Source: Nitrospirota bacterium (GTDB lineage: Bacteria; Nitrospirota; Nitrospiria; Nitrospirales; Nitrospiraceae). Taken from it: 64,000 nt of DNA. Both the position numbers and the translations under genes were made by a program. The DNA is taken from contig SCVN01000003.1 of the NCBI GenBank assembly GCA_004296885.1, forward strand, positions 124,001-188,000. The letters run 5' to 3'. The notes beneath the pieces were generated by a model that worked only from the letters and a program-made list of their open reading frames with translations, did not search any database and was not told the origin of the DNA. Shown here piece by piece: positions 11,387 through 19,376 of the stretch (the stretch's first letter is position 1; each line of letters begins with the position of its first letter).

Positions 11387-11748
11387 AAATTCCTAAAATC
11401 TCCAATTATTCACAGCTTTATTAACAGCTGTGGATACTATTTCGCTGTCATTTCATGCTCTTGCGATGATCTTGTCCGTTCTTCATCTTGTTGCCTAATA
11501 CGCAAACCTATAAATTTACCGGGCCTCATCTGTCTTGCGTATCCCTATTCCCTGCACAGGTTATATTCATGAAGTTCACGACCTATAAGACGGTTGCCAC
11601 CTGTTCTTCGAGTAAGCGTATCACCGAGTATCCATTCAAGATCAACGTCTTTCCGTCTATCCCCCCTATCCACTCCCTCTACTCCGACTCCGGCTCCGAC
11701 GGATCTTCTTTCTTCACACGGTAAACGAGGAATAAGAGCCCTTGTGAA
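11387..11748. other. dnaA upstream region with paired DnaA-box-like sites (oriC candidate A)
   Basis: TTATTCACA (11406-11414) fits the DnaA-box consensus TTATNCACA. TGTGGATAC (11429-11437) is a box in the opposite orientation with one mismatch. The two flank a short palindrome (CACAGCT / AGCTGTG) directly upstream of dnaA. The rest of the gap, to the TusB-like gene, is moderately AT-rich, with weaker CTATCCACT- and GTATCCATT-like matches; I see no gene there. It may be part of oriC or the dnaA autoregulatory region. Confidence 0.5.
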
Positions 11749-12003
11749 TTAGAGAGCCACGATGTTGTCCGCCTCGAAAATCAGACGCAAGAAGTCGCCG
11801 TAGGAGATCACCGGAAACGAGGGTGATGCCTTGCGGGACGTAACATCGTCGGCCAAGGCATACACGCGTGCTGCCGGGACTTGGGAGAGTCCTACCGCGT
11901 CATGAATAAGCACAACCGATGTCTGATTCCCTGTTGATGGGGAAGACGGAAGCAGGGAGCCGGATGCGCGGGTGTCACCGAGGATGTACAGAACGTTGCG
12001 CAA
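11749..12003 (-). CDS. DsrH/TusB-like sulfur-relay protein
   Basis: 84 aa. By length, pattern and position it is the third member of a DsrE/TusBCD-like set. TusB/DsrH proteins are small alpha/beta subunits of the heterohexamer that passes persulfide sulfur, for tRNA 2-thiouridine (Tus) or dissimilatory sulfur oxidation (Dsr). Visible: MRNVLYILGD, TSVVLIHDAVGL, ARVYALADDV and the C-terminal YGDFLRLIFEADNIVAL, which matches the typical TusB ending. The conserved Cys of the family is absent, so this copy is unlikely to carry persulfide itself. It lies 12 bp after the TusC-like gene on the same strand. Assignment to Tus or Dsr is not possible from sequence alone. Confidence 0.6.
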   Translation of the reverse strand: MRNVLYILGDTRASGSLLPSSPSTGNQTSVVLIHDAVGLSQVPAARVYALADDVTSRKASPSFPVISYGDFLRLIFEADNIVAL

Positions 12004-12015
12004 TCAGGCCTCCGC

Positions 12016-12360
12016 TTAAAATACCAACGTTCGATCGGCTGCCGCCACCAGGTCCGCGATTTCTTCTGGTGGGGCCTCCCGAGCCGTAAATTCGTCGTCC
12101 AGAGAGTATGTGGATCGGGTGCCGAGTGGAACGATAAAAGGAATCTTCAGGTGCTTAAAGGAAGGGAGATATTTTTCAAGAATTTCTATGTCTTGGATGT
12201 CATCGATGTCTTCCGAGAGAAGCAGCGGAGCCCGACCGAGGAGAATGACCGTCAACGGATTCTCCCCGGTGCTGAGACCGAGCGCGATACGGAGAGCTTC
12301 CACGGCACGAGGTGTGTCACGAGGATCTTCCCGAATCACCGTGACGATACTGGGGGCCAT
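12016..12360 (-). CDS. DsrF/TusC-like sulfur-relay protein
   Basis: 114 aa from the ATG at 12360, which has a strong ribosome site (GGGGAGG, about 3 bp); a longer frame to 12384 exists but is less likely. APSIVTVIREDP, then AVEALRIALGLSTGENPLTVILLGRA, then a LEKYLPSFKHLKIPFIVP stretch match the DsrE/DsrF fold, in which the second segment carries the family's conserved helix and strand. It sits between the TusD-like and TusB-like genes, apparently as one operon. By analogy it is a structural subunit of a sulfur-transfer complex. Confidence 0.6.
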   Translation of the reverse strand: MAPSIVTVIREDPRDTPRAVEALRIALGLSTGENPLTVILLGRAPLLLSEDIDDIQDIEILEKYLPSFKHLKIPFIVPLGTRSTYSLDDEFTAREAPPEEIADLVAAADRTLVF

Positions 12361-12380
12361 AGACCTCCCCGAAGGGCGAT

Positions 12381-12701
12381 TCAATTAAAGGCGACGAACC
12401 GGTCACACCCGTTGATCATATTGGAGAGGACTACGAGACCACAGAGCGTGACGTCGTTCCCCAAGTTGTCCGTCGAAACCTTGTGCTGTTGGCACCCATA
12501 CGCACAGACGAAGAATTTAACCCCTGCTGCAGAAAGGCCCAACAGCCGAGGGTCACGAAGATTCAACACACCCTCATCAATCAAGTACAAATAAACGTCA
12601 ATGTTTGATCGTAACGCCTCTTCGCAGAGACGTGAAACGGTCGTGACATTGGGATGAGTCGGACCTGTGGACAGCAATACAGCAAGCCTCTTTTTATCCA
12701 T
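12381..12701 (-). CDS. DsrE/TusD-like sulfur-relay protein
   Basis: 106 aa. MDKKRLAVLLSTGPTHPNVTTVSRLCEEAL, IDVYLYLIDEGVLNL and GVKFFVCAYGCQQHKV follow the DsrE/TusD layout. The Cys-x3-Cys pair in FVCAYGCQQH lies where the persulfide-carrying cysteine of TusD/DsrE sits. It is the first gene of a three-gene set (TusD-, TusC-, TusB-like) on the minus strand between hisS and dnaA. Because the set adjoins hisS, a tRNA thiolation role is attractive, but that is inference; no tusE or mnmA is visible here. Confidence 0.65.
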   Translation of the reverse strand: MDKKRLAVLLSTGPTHPNVTTVSRLCEEALRSNIDVYLYLIDEGVLNLRDPRLLGLSAAGVKFFVCAYGCQQHKVSTDNLGNDVTLCGLVVLSNMINGCDRFVAFN

Positions 12702-12810
12702 CGTAATCCACAGGGCTCAATATAAATAAAAAACAAACAATTTCAATACCTTACAGATATTAAAACGATCATGAAAATGTACCCGTTTTAAGACCTAAAA
12801 GTCAAATGAA
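12665..12810. other. DnaA-box-like cluster next to an AT-rich stretch (oriC candidate B)
   Basis: Three sites resemble TTATCCACA: TGTGGACAG (12666-12674, reverse), TTATCCATC (12694-12702) and TAATCCACA (12704-12712, one mismatch). They are followed at once by about 90 bp that is strongly AT-rich (ATAAATAAAAAACAAACAA and onward), like a DNA-unwinding element. It lies between hisS and the TusD-like gene, 1.3 kb from dnaA. Part of the cluster overlaps the start of the TusD-like gene. Confidence 0.45.
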
Positions 12811-12835
12811 AAATAAGGCAAATTCGGAGAGGGGA

Positions 12836-14095
12836 TTACTGTGGTTTCAGGAAGAGGGACGCGATTGTAGGGGCAGCCTTTCCGAGCGGGATCAACTGTT
12901 GTTCCTTGGTCTGCATATCGCGAAGGATCAGAGATCCCTTGCCCACTTCATCATCGCCGAGAATCGCACAATAAGAAGCCTGGAGGCGGTCGGCTTGCCG
13001 CAAGAGCGCTTTTAGCGAAGAGGCTCGAAAATCCGTATCGGCTGGGACACCCAGGAAGCGCAGCTCGTCCAGGAGCCTGACACCGGCCTCCAGTCCTTGA
13101 GATCCGAACCCGGCGACAAAGACCGTCTTGGCCGCCGCGGGGAGTGACCCCTCCGGAAGCATCAGCGAGACCCGCTCGAGGCCGACCGCGAACCCGACCG
13201 CAGGGGTTTTGGGACCCCCCAACACCTCCACAAGGCCGTCATACCGCCCTCCGGCCCCGACCGCGTTCTGCGCGCCCAGGTGCGTGGTGGTCACCTCGAA
13301 CGTCGTGAGGGTGTAATAGTCGAGCCCGCGCACGAGCCGAGGGTTCAGCAGATAGGGAATGCGCAAGCCATCGAGGGTGGCCCGCACTGTCTCGAAGTGT
13401 TGCCGTGCGAAGGGTGAGAGATGGTCCGTCAGCTTCGGGGCCGAATCGGTGGCCGTCCTGCAGGCGGGCACCTTACAGTCGAGCACCCGCAGCGGGTTGG
13501 TCTCGATCCGGCGCCGGCAATTCTGGCAGAGCTTGTCCTCCAGCGGCTTCAGAAACGCAACGAGCGCCGCTTTGTATGCGGGCCGGTCGCCGGCCTCGCC
13601 GAGGCTGTTGAGTTCGAGCGTGAGGCCGGGCAGGCCCAAGCTGGAGAGGAACCGCCAGAGGAGCGAAATGACCTCGACGTCCGCCTGGGGCGCGGCACTG
13701 CCGAAGGACTCGACCCCGTATTGATGGAATTGGCGCAAGCGTCCGGCCTGCGGCCGCTCATGGCGGAACATCGGGCCGAGGTAATAGAACTTCTGTGCGG
13801 TGGGGGCGGCGGTCAGATTGTGTTCGATGTAGGCGCGCACCACGCCGGCCGTGGCTTCCGGCCGCAAGGTGAGCGAGGAGCCGTCCCGGTCCTGGAACGT
13901 GTACATCTCTTTTTCGACGATATCCGTGCTGGCTCCGATGCTCCGGGCGAACAGCTCGGTCACCTCGAAGACCGGCACGCGGATTTCACGGAAGCCGTAC
14001 AGGTGGGAAAACCGGCGGGCCGCTCCCTCGATCACCTGCCAGCGGGGCATCTCGTCCGGCAGGGTGTCCTTGACGCCTTTGATCCCGCGAATCAT
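12836..14095 (-). CDS. hisS: Histidine--tRNA ligase
   Basis: 419 aa, normal bacterial length. A class II synthetase that charges tRNA-His. Motif 2 region TLRPEATAGVVRAYIEHN and the histidine-binding RGLDYYTLTTFEV (histidyl motif A) are present, as is the start IRGIKGVKDTLPDEMPRWQ. The C-terminal anticodon-binding domain begins near residue 325 (KTVFVAGFGSQGLEAGVRLL). The ATG at 14095 gives the standard N-terminus. Word-type DNA lies directly upstream. It is the last minus-strand gene before the change to plus-strand genes at 14.35 kb. Confidence 0.96.
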   Translation of the reverse strand: MIRGIKGVKDTLPDEMPRWQVIEGAARRFSHLYGFREIRVPVFEVTELFARSIGASTDIVEKEMYTFQDRDGSSLTLRPEATAGVVRAYIEHNLTAAPTAQKFYYLGPMFRHERPQAGRLRQFHQYGVESFGSAAPQADVEVISLLWRFLSSLGLPGLTLELNSLGEAGDRPAYKAALVAFLKPLEDKLCQNCRRRIETNPLRVLDCKVPACRTATDSAPKLTDHLSPFARQHFETVRATLDGLRIPYLLNPRLVRGLDYYTLTTFEVTTTHLGAQNAVGAGGRYDGLVEVLGGPKTPAVGFAVGLERVSLMLPEGSLPAAAKTVFVAGFGSQGLEAGVRLLDELRFLGVPADTDFRASSLKALLRQADRLQASYCAILGDDEVGKGSLILRDMQTKEQQLIPLGKAAPTIASLFLKPQ

Positions 14096-14111
14096 GAGGT
14101 TCCCGTTAGGA

Positions 14112-14153
14112 GTGAGGCGTCAGACGTGAGGAGAGCAGAGCCGTACGCCTCAC
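14112..14153. repeat. Word-type intergenic element W4 (hairpin)
   Basis: A perfect 9-bp inverted repeat GTGAGGCGT (14112-14120) / ACGCCTCAC (14145-14153), with internal CAGACGTGAG words. It lies in the divergent gap between hisS and the ThyX-like gene (14096-14353). The GTGAG/ACGTGA vocabulary reappears at 55.25-55.36 kb. Confidence 0.6.
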
Positions 14154-14295
14154 AGGTTGAGCGGCACTATACTGGCGCCCCTGCGGCAAGTCAACGAACG
14201 TTGCGCGAACGATGAACGCGCATGCCGGGCCATGATCGCGGAGCACGAAGCGATATTCTTGCGAAGGCCGGCAGCTAGGGGTATAGTGCGGCGCG

Positions 14296-14338
14296 GTCGA
14301 AAGCTGATAGCCGACAGCTCTCAGCCGTCAGCTAAATC
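14296..14338. repeat. Word-type intergenic element W5
   Basis: Words of the form AGCTGATAGC / CGACAGCT / CTCAGCC / GTCAGCT are repeated on both strands immediately before the start of the ThyX-like gene. The same vocabulary occurs at 3.58, 49.0 and 49.72 kb. Confidence 0.6.
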
Positions 14339-14353
14339 AAAGAAGAGTAAAAC

Positions 14354-15841
14354 ATGACGACCGACGGCCCCACCAGACGCGTCATCGCCCTTGCCCCGAT
14401 GCCTCCGGAGAAGTCCGCCTACGCGCTGGCCCGCTACAGCCGCTCCGCCGATGCGATTGAAGAAAGTCTCCGCTGGGTGCACGGCCATTCCTCGGAGAAG
14501 TTCTGGGAGCAGTTTTACTTCGCCTACGGCCATGCGTCCATCGCCGACTTGGGCCACGTCATCATCTGCTTCGAACATATCTCCGAGCTGGCCGCCATTC
14601 GCCTGGAAGACGAACCGCTCTGGGACGGGCAGGCCAAGTCCAGCCGGTACCAGAATTTCGGTCCCAGCGGCTGCTACGTGCCGGATTCCATCCACGGGAC
14701 CGAGACGGAAGGGACCTACCGCGGCATCATCGGCAGCCTCTTCAACTGCTATACGCTGCTTCATGATCCGCTGAAGCGGTTCCTCGCGAACCGGACTCCG
14801 CGGCCGGACGATATGAAGCCTGCGGATTACGACCGCACGATCGCCGCCCGGGCTTTCGACGTCACCCGGTACCTGCTGCCGCTCGCCGTGCGCACGAACG
14901 TCGGGCAGGTGGTGAGCATCCGGACCCTGGAGAAGCAGATTTCGCGGCTTTTGTCCGCTCAGCTTCCGGAGCTCAAGGCCGTCGGGGAAGATTTAAAAGA
15001 AGCCTGTCAACGCCCGCCGGTCAACGTGTGGGGCGAGCTGTCGGGCCAGTCGGCCGGCACCGCCGAACCGCTGGCTCCCACGCTGGCCCGCTATGCCCAA
15101 TCCAGCGCCTATCAGGCCGAGGTGTACCAAGATCTGGGCCGTCACGCGCGGGAGGTGCTCAAAGCGGCCGGGCTCGATCAGTCTGCGTCCTGGACCCGCA
15201 CAGAGCCGGTCGATCTGATCGAACCGCACCATCCGCTGGACGAACTGGCCGCGACCCTGCTGTATCGGGGCGGGCAGGCGCCCTATCGGCAGATCCTGGC
15301 GTTGGTCCAGGGCTGGACCGAGAAACAAAAGCAGGAAACGATCGAGCTCGCGCTCAAGAAGCGGGGCCCGCACGACGAGCTGATCAAGGAATTCCGCAGC
15401 GGGTATGCGTTCCTGTTCGACGTATTGATGGATATCGGCGGCTGGCGCGACATGCACCGGCACCGGCGCTGCCAGCAGATCCAGCAGAACTTCACCACCG
15501 TGCACGGCTACGACGTGCCGCCGGCCCTCGTCGAGGCGGGCCTGGAGGCCGATTACCGGGCGGCGATGGAGGCGGTGAAGACGGACATCGAACAGCTGCG
15601 CAAATCCAGCCAGGAAGCGGCGCTCTATGCGATTCCGTTCGGCTTCAAAGTCCGCTGCCTCTTCAAGATGGATTACGCCGAGGTGGAGTACATCTCCCGC
15701 CTGCGCTCCGGCGTGAAGGGCCACTGGTCCTATCGCACGATCGCCTGGCTCATGAAGCAGAAGCTGGCCGAGCGGCACCCCTTTCTGGCCGACCAGATCC
15801 AGGCAACGCCGCCGGACGTCGAAGACAGTCTCGCGCGTTAA
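14354..15841 (+). CDS. Double-domain ThyX-like protein (FAD-dependent thymidylate synthase family)
   Basis: 495 aa, about twice a normal ThyX subunit. The N-terminal half has GHASIADLGHVIICFEHIS and a degenerate GQAKSSRYQNFG; the C-terminal half has DIGGWRDMHRHRRCQQIQQN followed by VKGHWSYRTIAWLMKQKL. Both halves look like ThyX folds, so this is probably a fused pseudo-dimer. The ThyX signature is RHR-x7-S; here the RHR is present but the serine position is occupied by other residues, so thymidylate synthase activity is uncertain. ATG start with a weak AAGAAG upstream. It faces away from hisS. It could be a true thymidylate synthase variant or a flavoprotein of other function. Confidence 0.75.
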   Translation: MTTDGPTRRVIALAPMPPEKSAYALARYSRSADAIEESLRWVHGHSSEKFWEQFYFAYGHASIADLGHVIICFEHISELAAIRLEDEPLWDGQAKSSRYQNFGPSGCYVPDSIHGTETEGTYRGIIGSLFNCYTLLHDPLKRFLANRTPRPDDMKPADYDRTIAARAFDVTRYLLPLAVRTNVGQVVSIRTLEKQISRLLSAQLPELKAVGEDLKEACQRPPVNVWGELSGQSAGTAEPLAPTLARYAQSSAYQAEVYQDLGRHAREVLKAAGLDQSASWTRTEPVDLIEPHHPLDELAATLLYRGGQAPYRQILALVQGWTEKQKQETIELALKKRGPHDELIKEFRSGYAFLFDVLMDIGGWRDMHRHRRCQQIQQNFTTVHGYDVPPALVEAGLEADYRAAMEAVKTDIEQLRKSSQEAALYAIPFGFKVRCLFKMDYAEVEYISRLRSGVKGHWSYRTIAWLMKQKLAERHPFLADQIQATPPDVEDSLAR

Positions 15842-16210
15842 TCGACCGCTGAAAATCGCCCCCAACTTTGTTCTCAGTCGCTCGAACCCTTCAGCGTACG
15901 AAAAGCAAAAGGCTAAAAACCTATCCGCTCGCAGGTGATCGAAGCGAGCGGTTCAAGCAAAGCTTGGTATGTACCTCCTCAGAGGCCTCGCTCCTTGCGG
16001 CCTTGCTCGTGGACAGGGCGCGTCTCGGCGCGCCGGGGCGGGCGGGTGTGAACTTGACGATTTTGAGCAGTCGGTAAAGGTAAGGGCAAAGAGACGAGAG
16101 GCGTGAAAGGACGTCACCGTCTCTTTCTTGAATTTCTCCGCCGATGGGACTAGCATTTGGCGTGAGGATCGTCTGATGTTCCCGCGGCCAGGGAACCACA
16201 GGAGAGCGCC
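15842..16210. other. 369-bp gap holding a degenerate long repeat
   Basis: I see no gene. 15945-16065 contains GCGAGCGGTTCAAGC, GCGGCCTTGCTCGTGGAC and GTGTGAACTTGACG, in an arrangement like the interior of long inverted repeats whose ends read CAGGATGTTCAAAAAG (as at 19.31 kb). Here the ends are eroded. The final 60 bp before 16211 carry AGGAGAG, a ribosome site for the DUF2231 gene. Confidence 0.4.
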
Positions 16211-16726
16211 ATGAAAAGTCGGCTCGAAGTCGCCGGGCATCCGGTCCATGCGATGCTGGTGGGGCTCCCCATCGGGCTCTACAGCGCCGCCTTGGTCTGT
16301 GACGGGCTGTATCTCCTCCTGCACGAACCCTTCTGGTTCCGGATGGCCTATTGGGTCCTCGTCTTCGGCCTTGTCGGACACCTGGGCGCGGCGATGACGG
16401 GGATGCCGGATTTCCTGGCCGTCATGCGCGAAAAAACCGAGGCGCGTCGACCGGCCACCTCGCATCTGATCTTCGGGCTCGGCCTGCTGATCGTCCAGGT
16501 GCTGAACCTGGCGGTGCGGAACGGAGGGGACGTGCCCGCGGGGGTCTCGGTGGGCATCCCCGTGATCATGAACGTGATCGGAGCCACGCTGACCGGCATC
16601 CAGGGCTGGTATGGGGGCGAATTGGTCTTCCGCCATCATATCGGGGTGGACGTGCCTGGGCCGTCGTCCGAACCGGCGCACGGGAAGCACAAAGACCACA
16701 AAGCCAACAAGCCGTTCCACTATTGA
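16211..16726 (+). CDS. DUF2231 membrane protein
   Basis: 171 aa with four hydrophobic segments (about residues 15-35, 45-65, 85-105 and 115-135). The start LEVAGHPVHAMLVGLPIGLY, with its conserved HPxHxxLVxxPIG pattern, is characteristic of DUF2231, an inner-membrane family of unknown role whose histidines may bind haem or metal. The C-terminal tail is His/Lys-rich (HGKHKDHKANKPFHY). The ribosome site AGGAG lies 7 bp upstream. Its stop codon overlaps a possible TTG start of the following TPR gene, so the two are probably one operon. Confidence 0.8.
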   Translation: MKSRLEVAGHPVHAMLVGLPIGLYSAALVCDGLYLLLHEPFWFRMAYWVLVFGLVGHLGAAMTGMPDFLAVMREKTEARRPATSHLIFGLGLLIVQVLNLAVRNGGDVPAGVSVGIPVIMNVIGATLTGIQGWYGGELVFRHHIGVDVPGPSSEPAHGKHKDHKANKPFHY

Positions 16727-16734
16727 GTCACAAT

Positions 16735-17775
16735 GTGAGCGAGTACATCAACCGGATTACCGACGCCGTCCTGACGGGGAGCTGGGACACAGTCCGGGTT
16801 GAGGCGACGGCGTGGACGCGGGAGCTGGAGGCGCAGACGCAGCGGGACCCGCGGCCCTATTTTGCCCTGAACGTCGTCCACCTGCTCTACGGCGAGTTCA
16901 AGGAAGCGTGGAAGGCCCATGCCAAATCGCTGGAGGCGGCGGAGGACATCGAGCAAGTCCGGGCCTGGGTCGAGGCGTTGCAGAAAGATCATCCCGAGCA
17001 GGCGCAAGCCCAGTTAGTGGGGGGTCTCTTCCTGGCGCAGTCGGGCCGGTCCGAAGAGTCGGTCGCCCGGTACAAGGAGTCCGCCCGGCTCGACCCCCGA
17101 TCGGCCTACCCCCATTATTTCCTCGCGCAGATCCACGAGCGGGCGGGCCGCCCGGAGATGGCGATCAAGGCCTATCGCGAGGCGATCAAGCTGAATCCGG
17201 CCTTCGCGGCGGCCAGGATCAACTTGGGGGCCGCGTATCAGGATCAGGGCCAGATGGAGATGGCCATCCCTCAGTATCGCGAGGTCCTCAAGCTGAACCC
17301 CAATGATGCGGTCGCGCACGCCAACCTGGCCTGCGCCCTGGCGGAACAAGGCAAAATCGAGGCGGCCATCGTGGAGTATAAAGAAGCCATCCGCCTCAAC
17401 TCCCGCGACGCAGAGGTTCATTTTTCACTCGGCGGGCTCTACGAGACCAAAGGCCGCATGGACCTGGCGTTGCAAGAATATGAGGAGGCCCTCAGGGCGG
17501 ACCCGACCTTCGGTCCGGCCGAGACCGCGATGGGCTGGATCCGGTTGAACAAGGGTTGGCGGGAGGAGGCGATGGAGTCCTTCGGCCGGGCGCTGAAATC
17601 GAATCCGGAAGATGCGCGAGCCTACCTGGGGATCGCCCGTGTCTACTTGCTGAAGGGTAAGCAGCAGACGGCGATGGAGAATTACGCCCTGGCCCTGAAG
17701 CACGAGCAGGACCCGGAAAAAAAGAGCAAGATCATGAACGACCTGTTCCGCGAGGGCAATACGTGGGATGTGTAG
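16735..17775 (+). CDS. TPR-repeat protein
   Basis: About 346 aa from the GTG at 16735; a TTG at 16723 overlapping the DUF2231 stop is the alternative start. From about residue 85 onward there are seven or more tetratricopeptide repeats, recognisable by periodic LNPAFAAARINLGAAYQDQG, LNPNDAVAHANLACALAEQG and similar units. It has no signal peptide or membrane segment, so it is a soluble scaffold. TPR arrays bind partner proteins; the partner is not indicated, although the upstream DUF2231 membrane protein is probably co-transcribed. Nothing suggests an enzyme domain. Confidence 0.8.
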   Translation: MSEYINRITDAVLTGSWDTVRVEATAWTRELEAQTQRDPRPYFALNVVHLLYGEFKEAWKAHAKSLEAAEDIEQVRAWVEALQKDHPEQAQAQLVGGLFLAQSGRSEESVARYKESARLDPRSAYPHYFLAQIHERAGRPEMAIKAYREAIKLNPAFAAARINLGAAYQDQGQMEMAIPQYREVLKLNPNDAVAHANLACALAEQGKIEAAIVEYKEAIRLNSRDAEVHFSLGGLYETKGRMDLALQEYEEALRADPTFGPAETAMGWIRLNKGWREEAMESFGRALKSNPEDARAYLGIARVYLLKGKQQTAMENYALALKHEQDPEKKSKIMNDLFREGNTWDV

Positions 17776-17875
17776 TGGTGGCCAAAGACTAACTTCTCTC
17801 TTATCGGAGGAAGATTGGCGGGGACGGGTCGTTGAAGGATCTGCCCCCGTTTTTCTTGGAGTTGATGGAGCGACC

Positions 17876-19297
17876 ATGAGACCACCGAATCGGCTCGTGA
17901 CCGGAATGCTGCTGGGCTTGGCGCTGGTCGCGAGCGGCTGCATGACCCCGTTGCAGGATGCAGTGGAGCGGGGAGACCTTCAGGCTGTCCGCTCTTTGGT
18001 AGAACAGGGGGCGCCGATCAACGAGCGATCAATCCTCCTCGGGCCGCCTTTGCTACGGGCCGCCACCCAGGGCCGTGCGGATATTGTGAAGGTTCTTCTG
18101 GACCACGGGGCTGATATCAATGCGGGGCAAGGTAATTTTATCCCCTTGTCTGCGGCTGCATCAAAGGGCCACCTGGAAGTCGTCAAGCTTCTGCTTGACC
18201 GCGGGGCCGACATCGACGCGAAGAGTCCCAACTTCGGATATACCGCATTATGGTGGGCTGCCTGGACCGGCAAGACGAACATCGCACAACTGCTATTGGA
18301 ACGAGGCGCCAATTGCTGCGTAGCGAGCCGAGACCTTGGGGCCAACACTCCGCTCGAAGCGGCTCAAGCGAGGGGACATGACGTGATCGGTACGCTGATT
18401 CAACAAGCCGCAGCCGGGCAGCTTGGGACCGCATCGCCGGTTGCCGCATCTCCCGCACCGACCTCGCCCGTTCCGGCGAGCGACGTGGACGTGCCGTCCG
18501 TTGCGAGAGCCGCCAAACCCAATCGCTACGCCATCGTCATCGGCATTGAGCAATACCGCAACAAGTTGCCGAAGGCGGACTTCGCGGCCCGCGACGCGCA
18601 GACGATGAAGGATTACCTGACAAAGACGATGGGCTTTTCCGACGAGAACGTCGCCCTGTTGGTGAACGAGAACGCCACGGGGAGGGATTTGGAAAAGTAT
18701 ATCGAGCACTGGCTGCCCAATCGGGTGGAGAAGGACGGCACGGTCTTCGTCTATTACTCCGGCCACGGGGCGCCCAATCCCAAGACCGGCGACGCGTTCC
18801 TCGTGCCCTACGACGGCGACCCGGCCTTTGTGGATGCGACCGGCTATCCGCTGAAGCGACTCTATGAAAACCTGGGCAAGCTGCCGGCCAAGGAAGTCGT
18901 GGTCCTGCTGGATTCCTGTTTCTCCGGCGCGGGCGGCCGGTCGGTGATCGGGAAGGGCATGAGGCCGATGGTGCTGTCGGTGGAAAATCCGGTCCTGGCC
19001 GGCGGCAAGACGGTGGTGCTGGCGGCGAGCAAGGGCGATCAAGTCTCCAGCACCTATGACCAGAAAGGTCACGGCCTGCTGACCTATTTCTTCCTGAAGG
19101 GGCTCCGCGGCGAAGCGGATGCCAACAAGGATGGGTCCGTGGACTTGGCGGAAGTCTATGACTACCTCAAGCCGCAAGTCGAGCGGACGGCCAGGCGGGA
19201 ATACAACAACGACCAGCAGCCGCAACTGCTCGGCAATCCCACGATCCCTGCGAAAAGCGTCCGCCTGGTGGAGTGGGCCGACATCCAGAAGCCTTGA
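17876..19297 (+). CDS. Ankyrin-repeat caspase-like (C14) lipoprotein
   Basis: 473 aa from the ATG at 17876 (GGAG 6 bp upstream). The signal peptide ends in a lipobox LVASGC with lipid-carrying Cys22. Ankyrin repeats fill about residues 24-185 (DIVKVLLDHGADINAG, LEVVKLLLDRGADIDAK, IAQLLLERGANC), then a Pro/Ala/Ser linker, then a C14 caspase-like domain from about 212. The catalytic dyad is visible: His near 297 in YYSGHGAPNP and Cys near 347 in LLDSCFSGAGG. A calcium-type DANKDGSVDLAEV stretch occurs near residue 420. It is probably tethered to the outer membrane in the periplasm. Bacterial C14 proteins act in proteolytic signalling and sometimes in cell death; the target is unknown. Confidence 0.88.
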   Translation: MRPPNRLVTGMLLGLALVASGCMTPLQDAVERGDLQAVRSLVEQGAPINERSILLGPPLLRAATQGRADIVKVLLDHGADINAGQGNFIPLSAAASKGHLEVVKLLLDRGADIDAKSPNFGYTALWWAAWTGKTNIAQLLLERGANCCVASRDLGANTPLEAAQARGHDVIGTLIQQAAAGQLGTASPVAASPAPTSPVPASDVDVPSVARAAKPNRYAIVIGIEQYRNKLPKADFAARDAQTMKDYLTKTMGFSDENVALLVNENATGRDLEKYIEHWLPNRVEKDGTVFVYYSGHGAPNPKTGDAFLVPYDGDPAFVDATGYPLKRLYENLGKLPAKEVVVLLDSCFSGAGGRSVIGKGMRPMVLSVENPVLAGGKTVVLAASKGDQVSSTYDQKGHGLLTYFFLKGLRGEADANKDGSVDLAEVYDYLKPQVERTARREYNNDQQPQLLGNPTIPAKSVRLVEWADIQKP

Positions 19298-19304
19298 TTT
19301 CCAA

Positions 19305-19376
19305 CAGGATGTTCAAAAAGTCCGTGAGGCTTTGAGCGAAGCGAGAACAAAGCCGGGGGGCTTTTTCAACATCCTG
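19305..19376. terminator. Long inverted repeat between convergent genes, likely bidirectional terminator
   Basis: CAGGATGTTCAAAAAG (19305-19320) pairs with CTTTTTCAACATCCTG (19361-19376) at 15 of 16 positions. The interior has GAGGCTTTGAGCGAAGC and AAAGCC words. It fills the gap between the caspase gene (+) and the small minus-strand gene, ending at the latter's stop. A half copy (CAGGATGTTGCAAACGG) lies at about 55.86 kb. Confidence 0.6.

Noticed and set aside
17776-17875. An intrinsic terminator after the TPR gene (CGGGG and CCCCG followed by TTTTTC)
   Set aside because: The stem is only five base pairs around a loop of more than 20 nt, so I did not list it; it remains possible.
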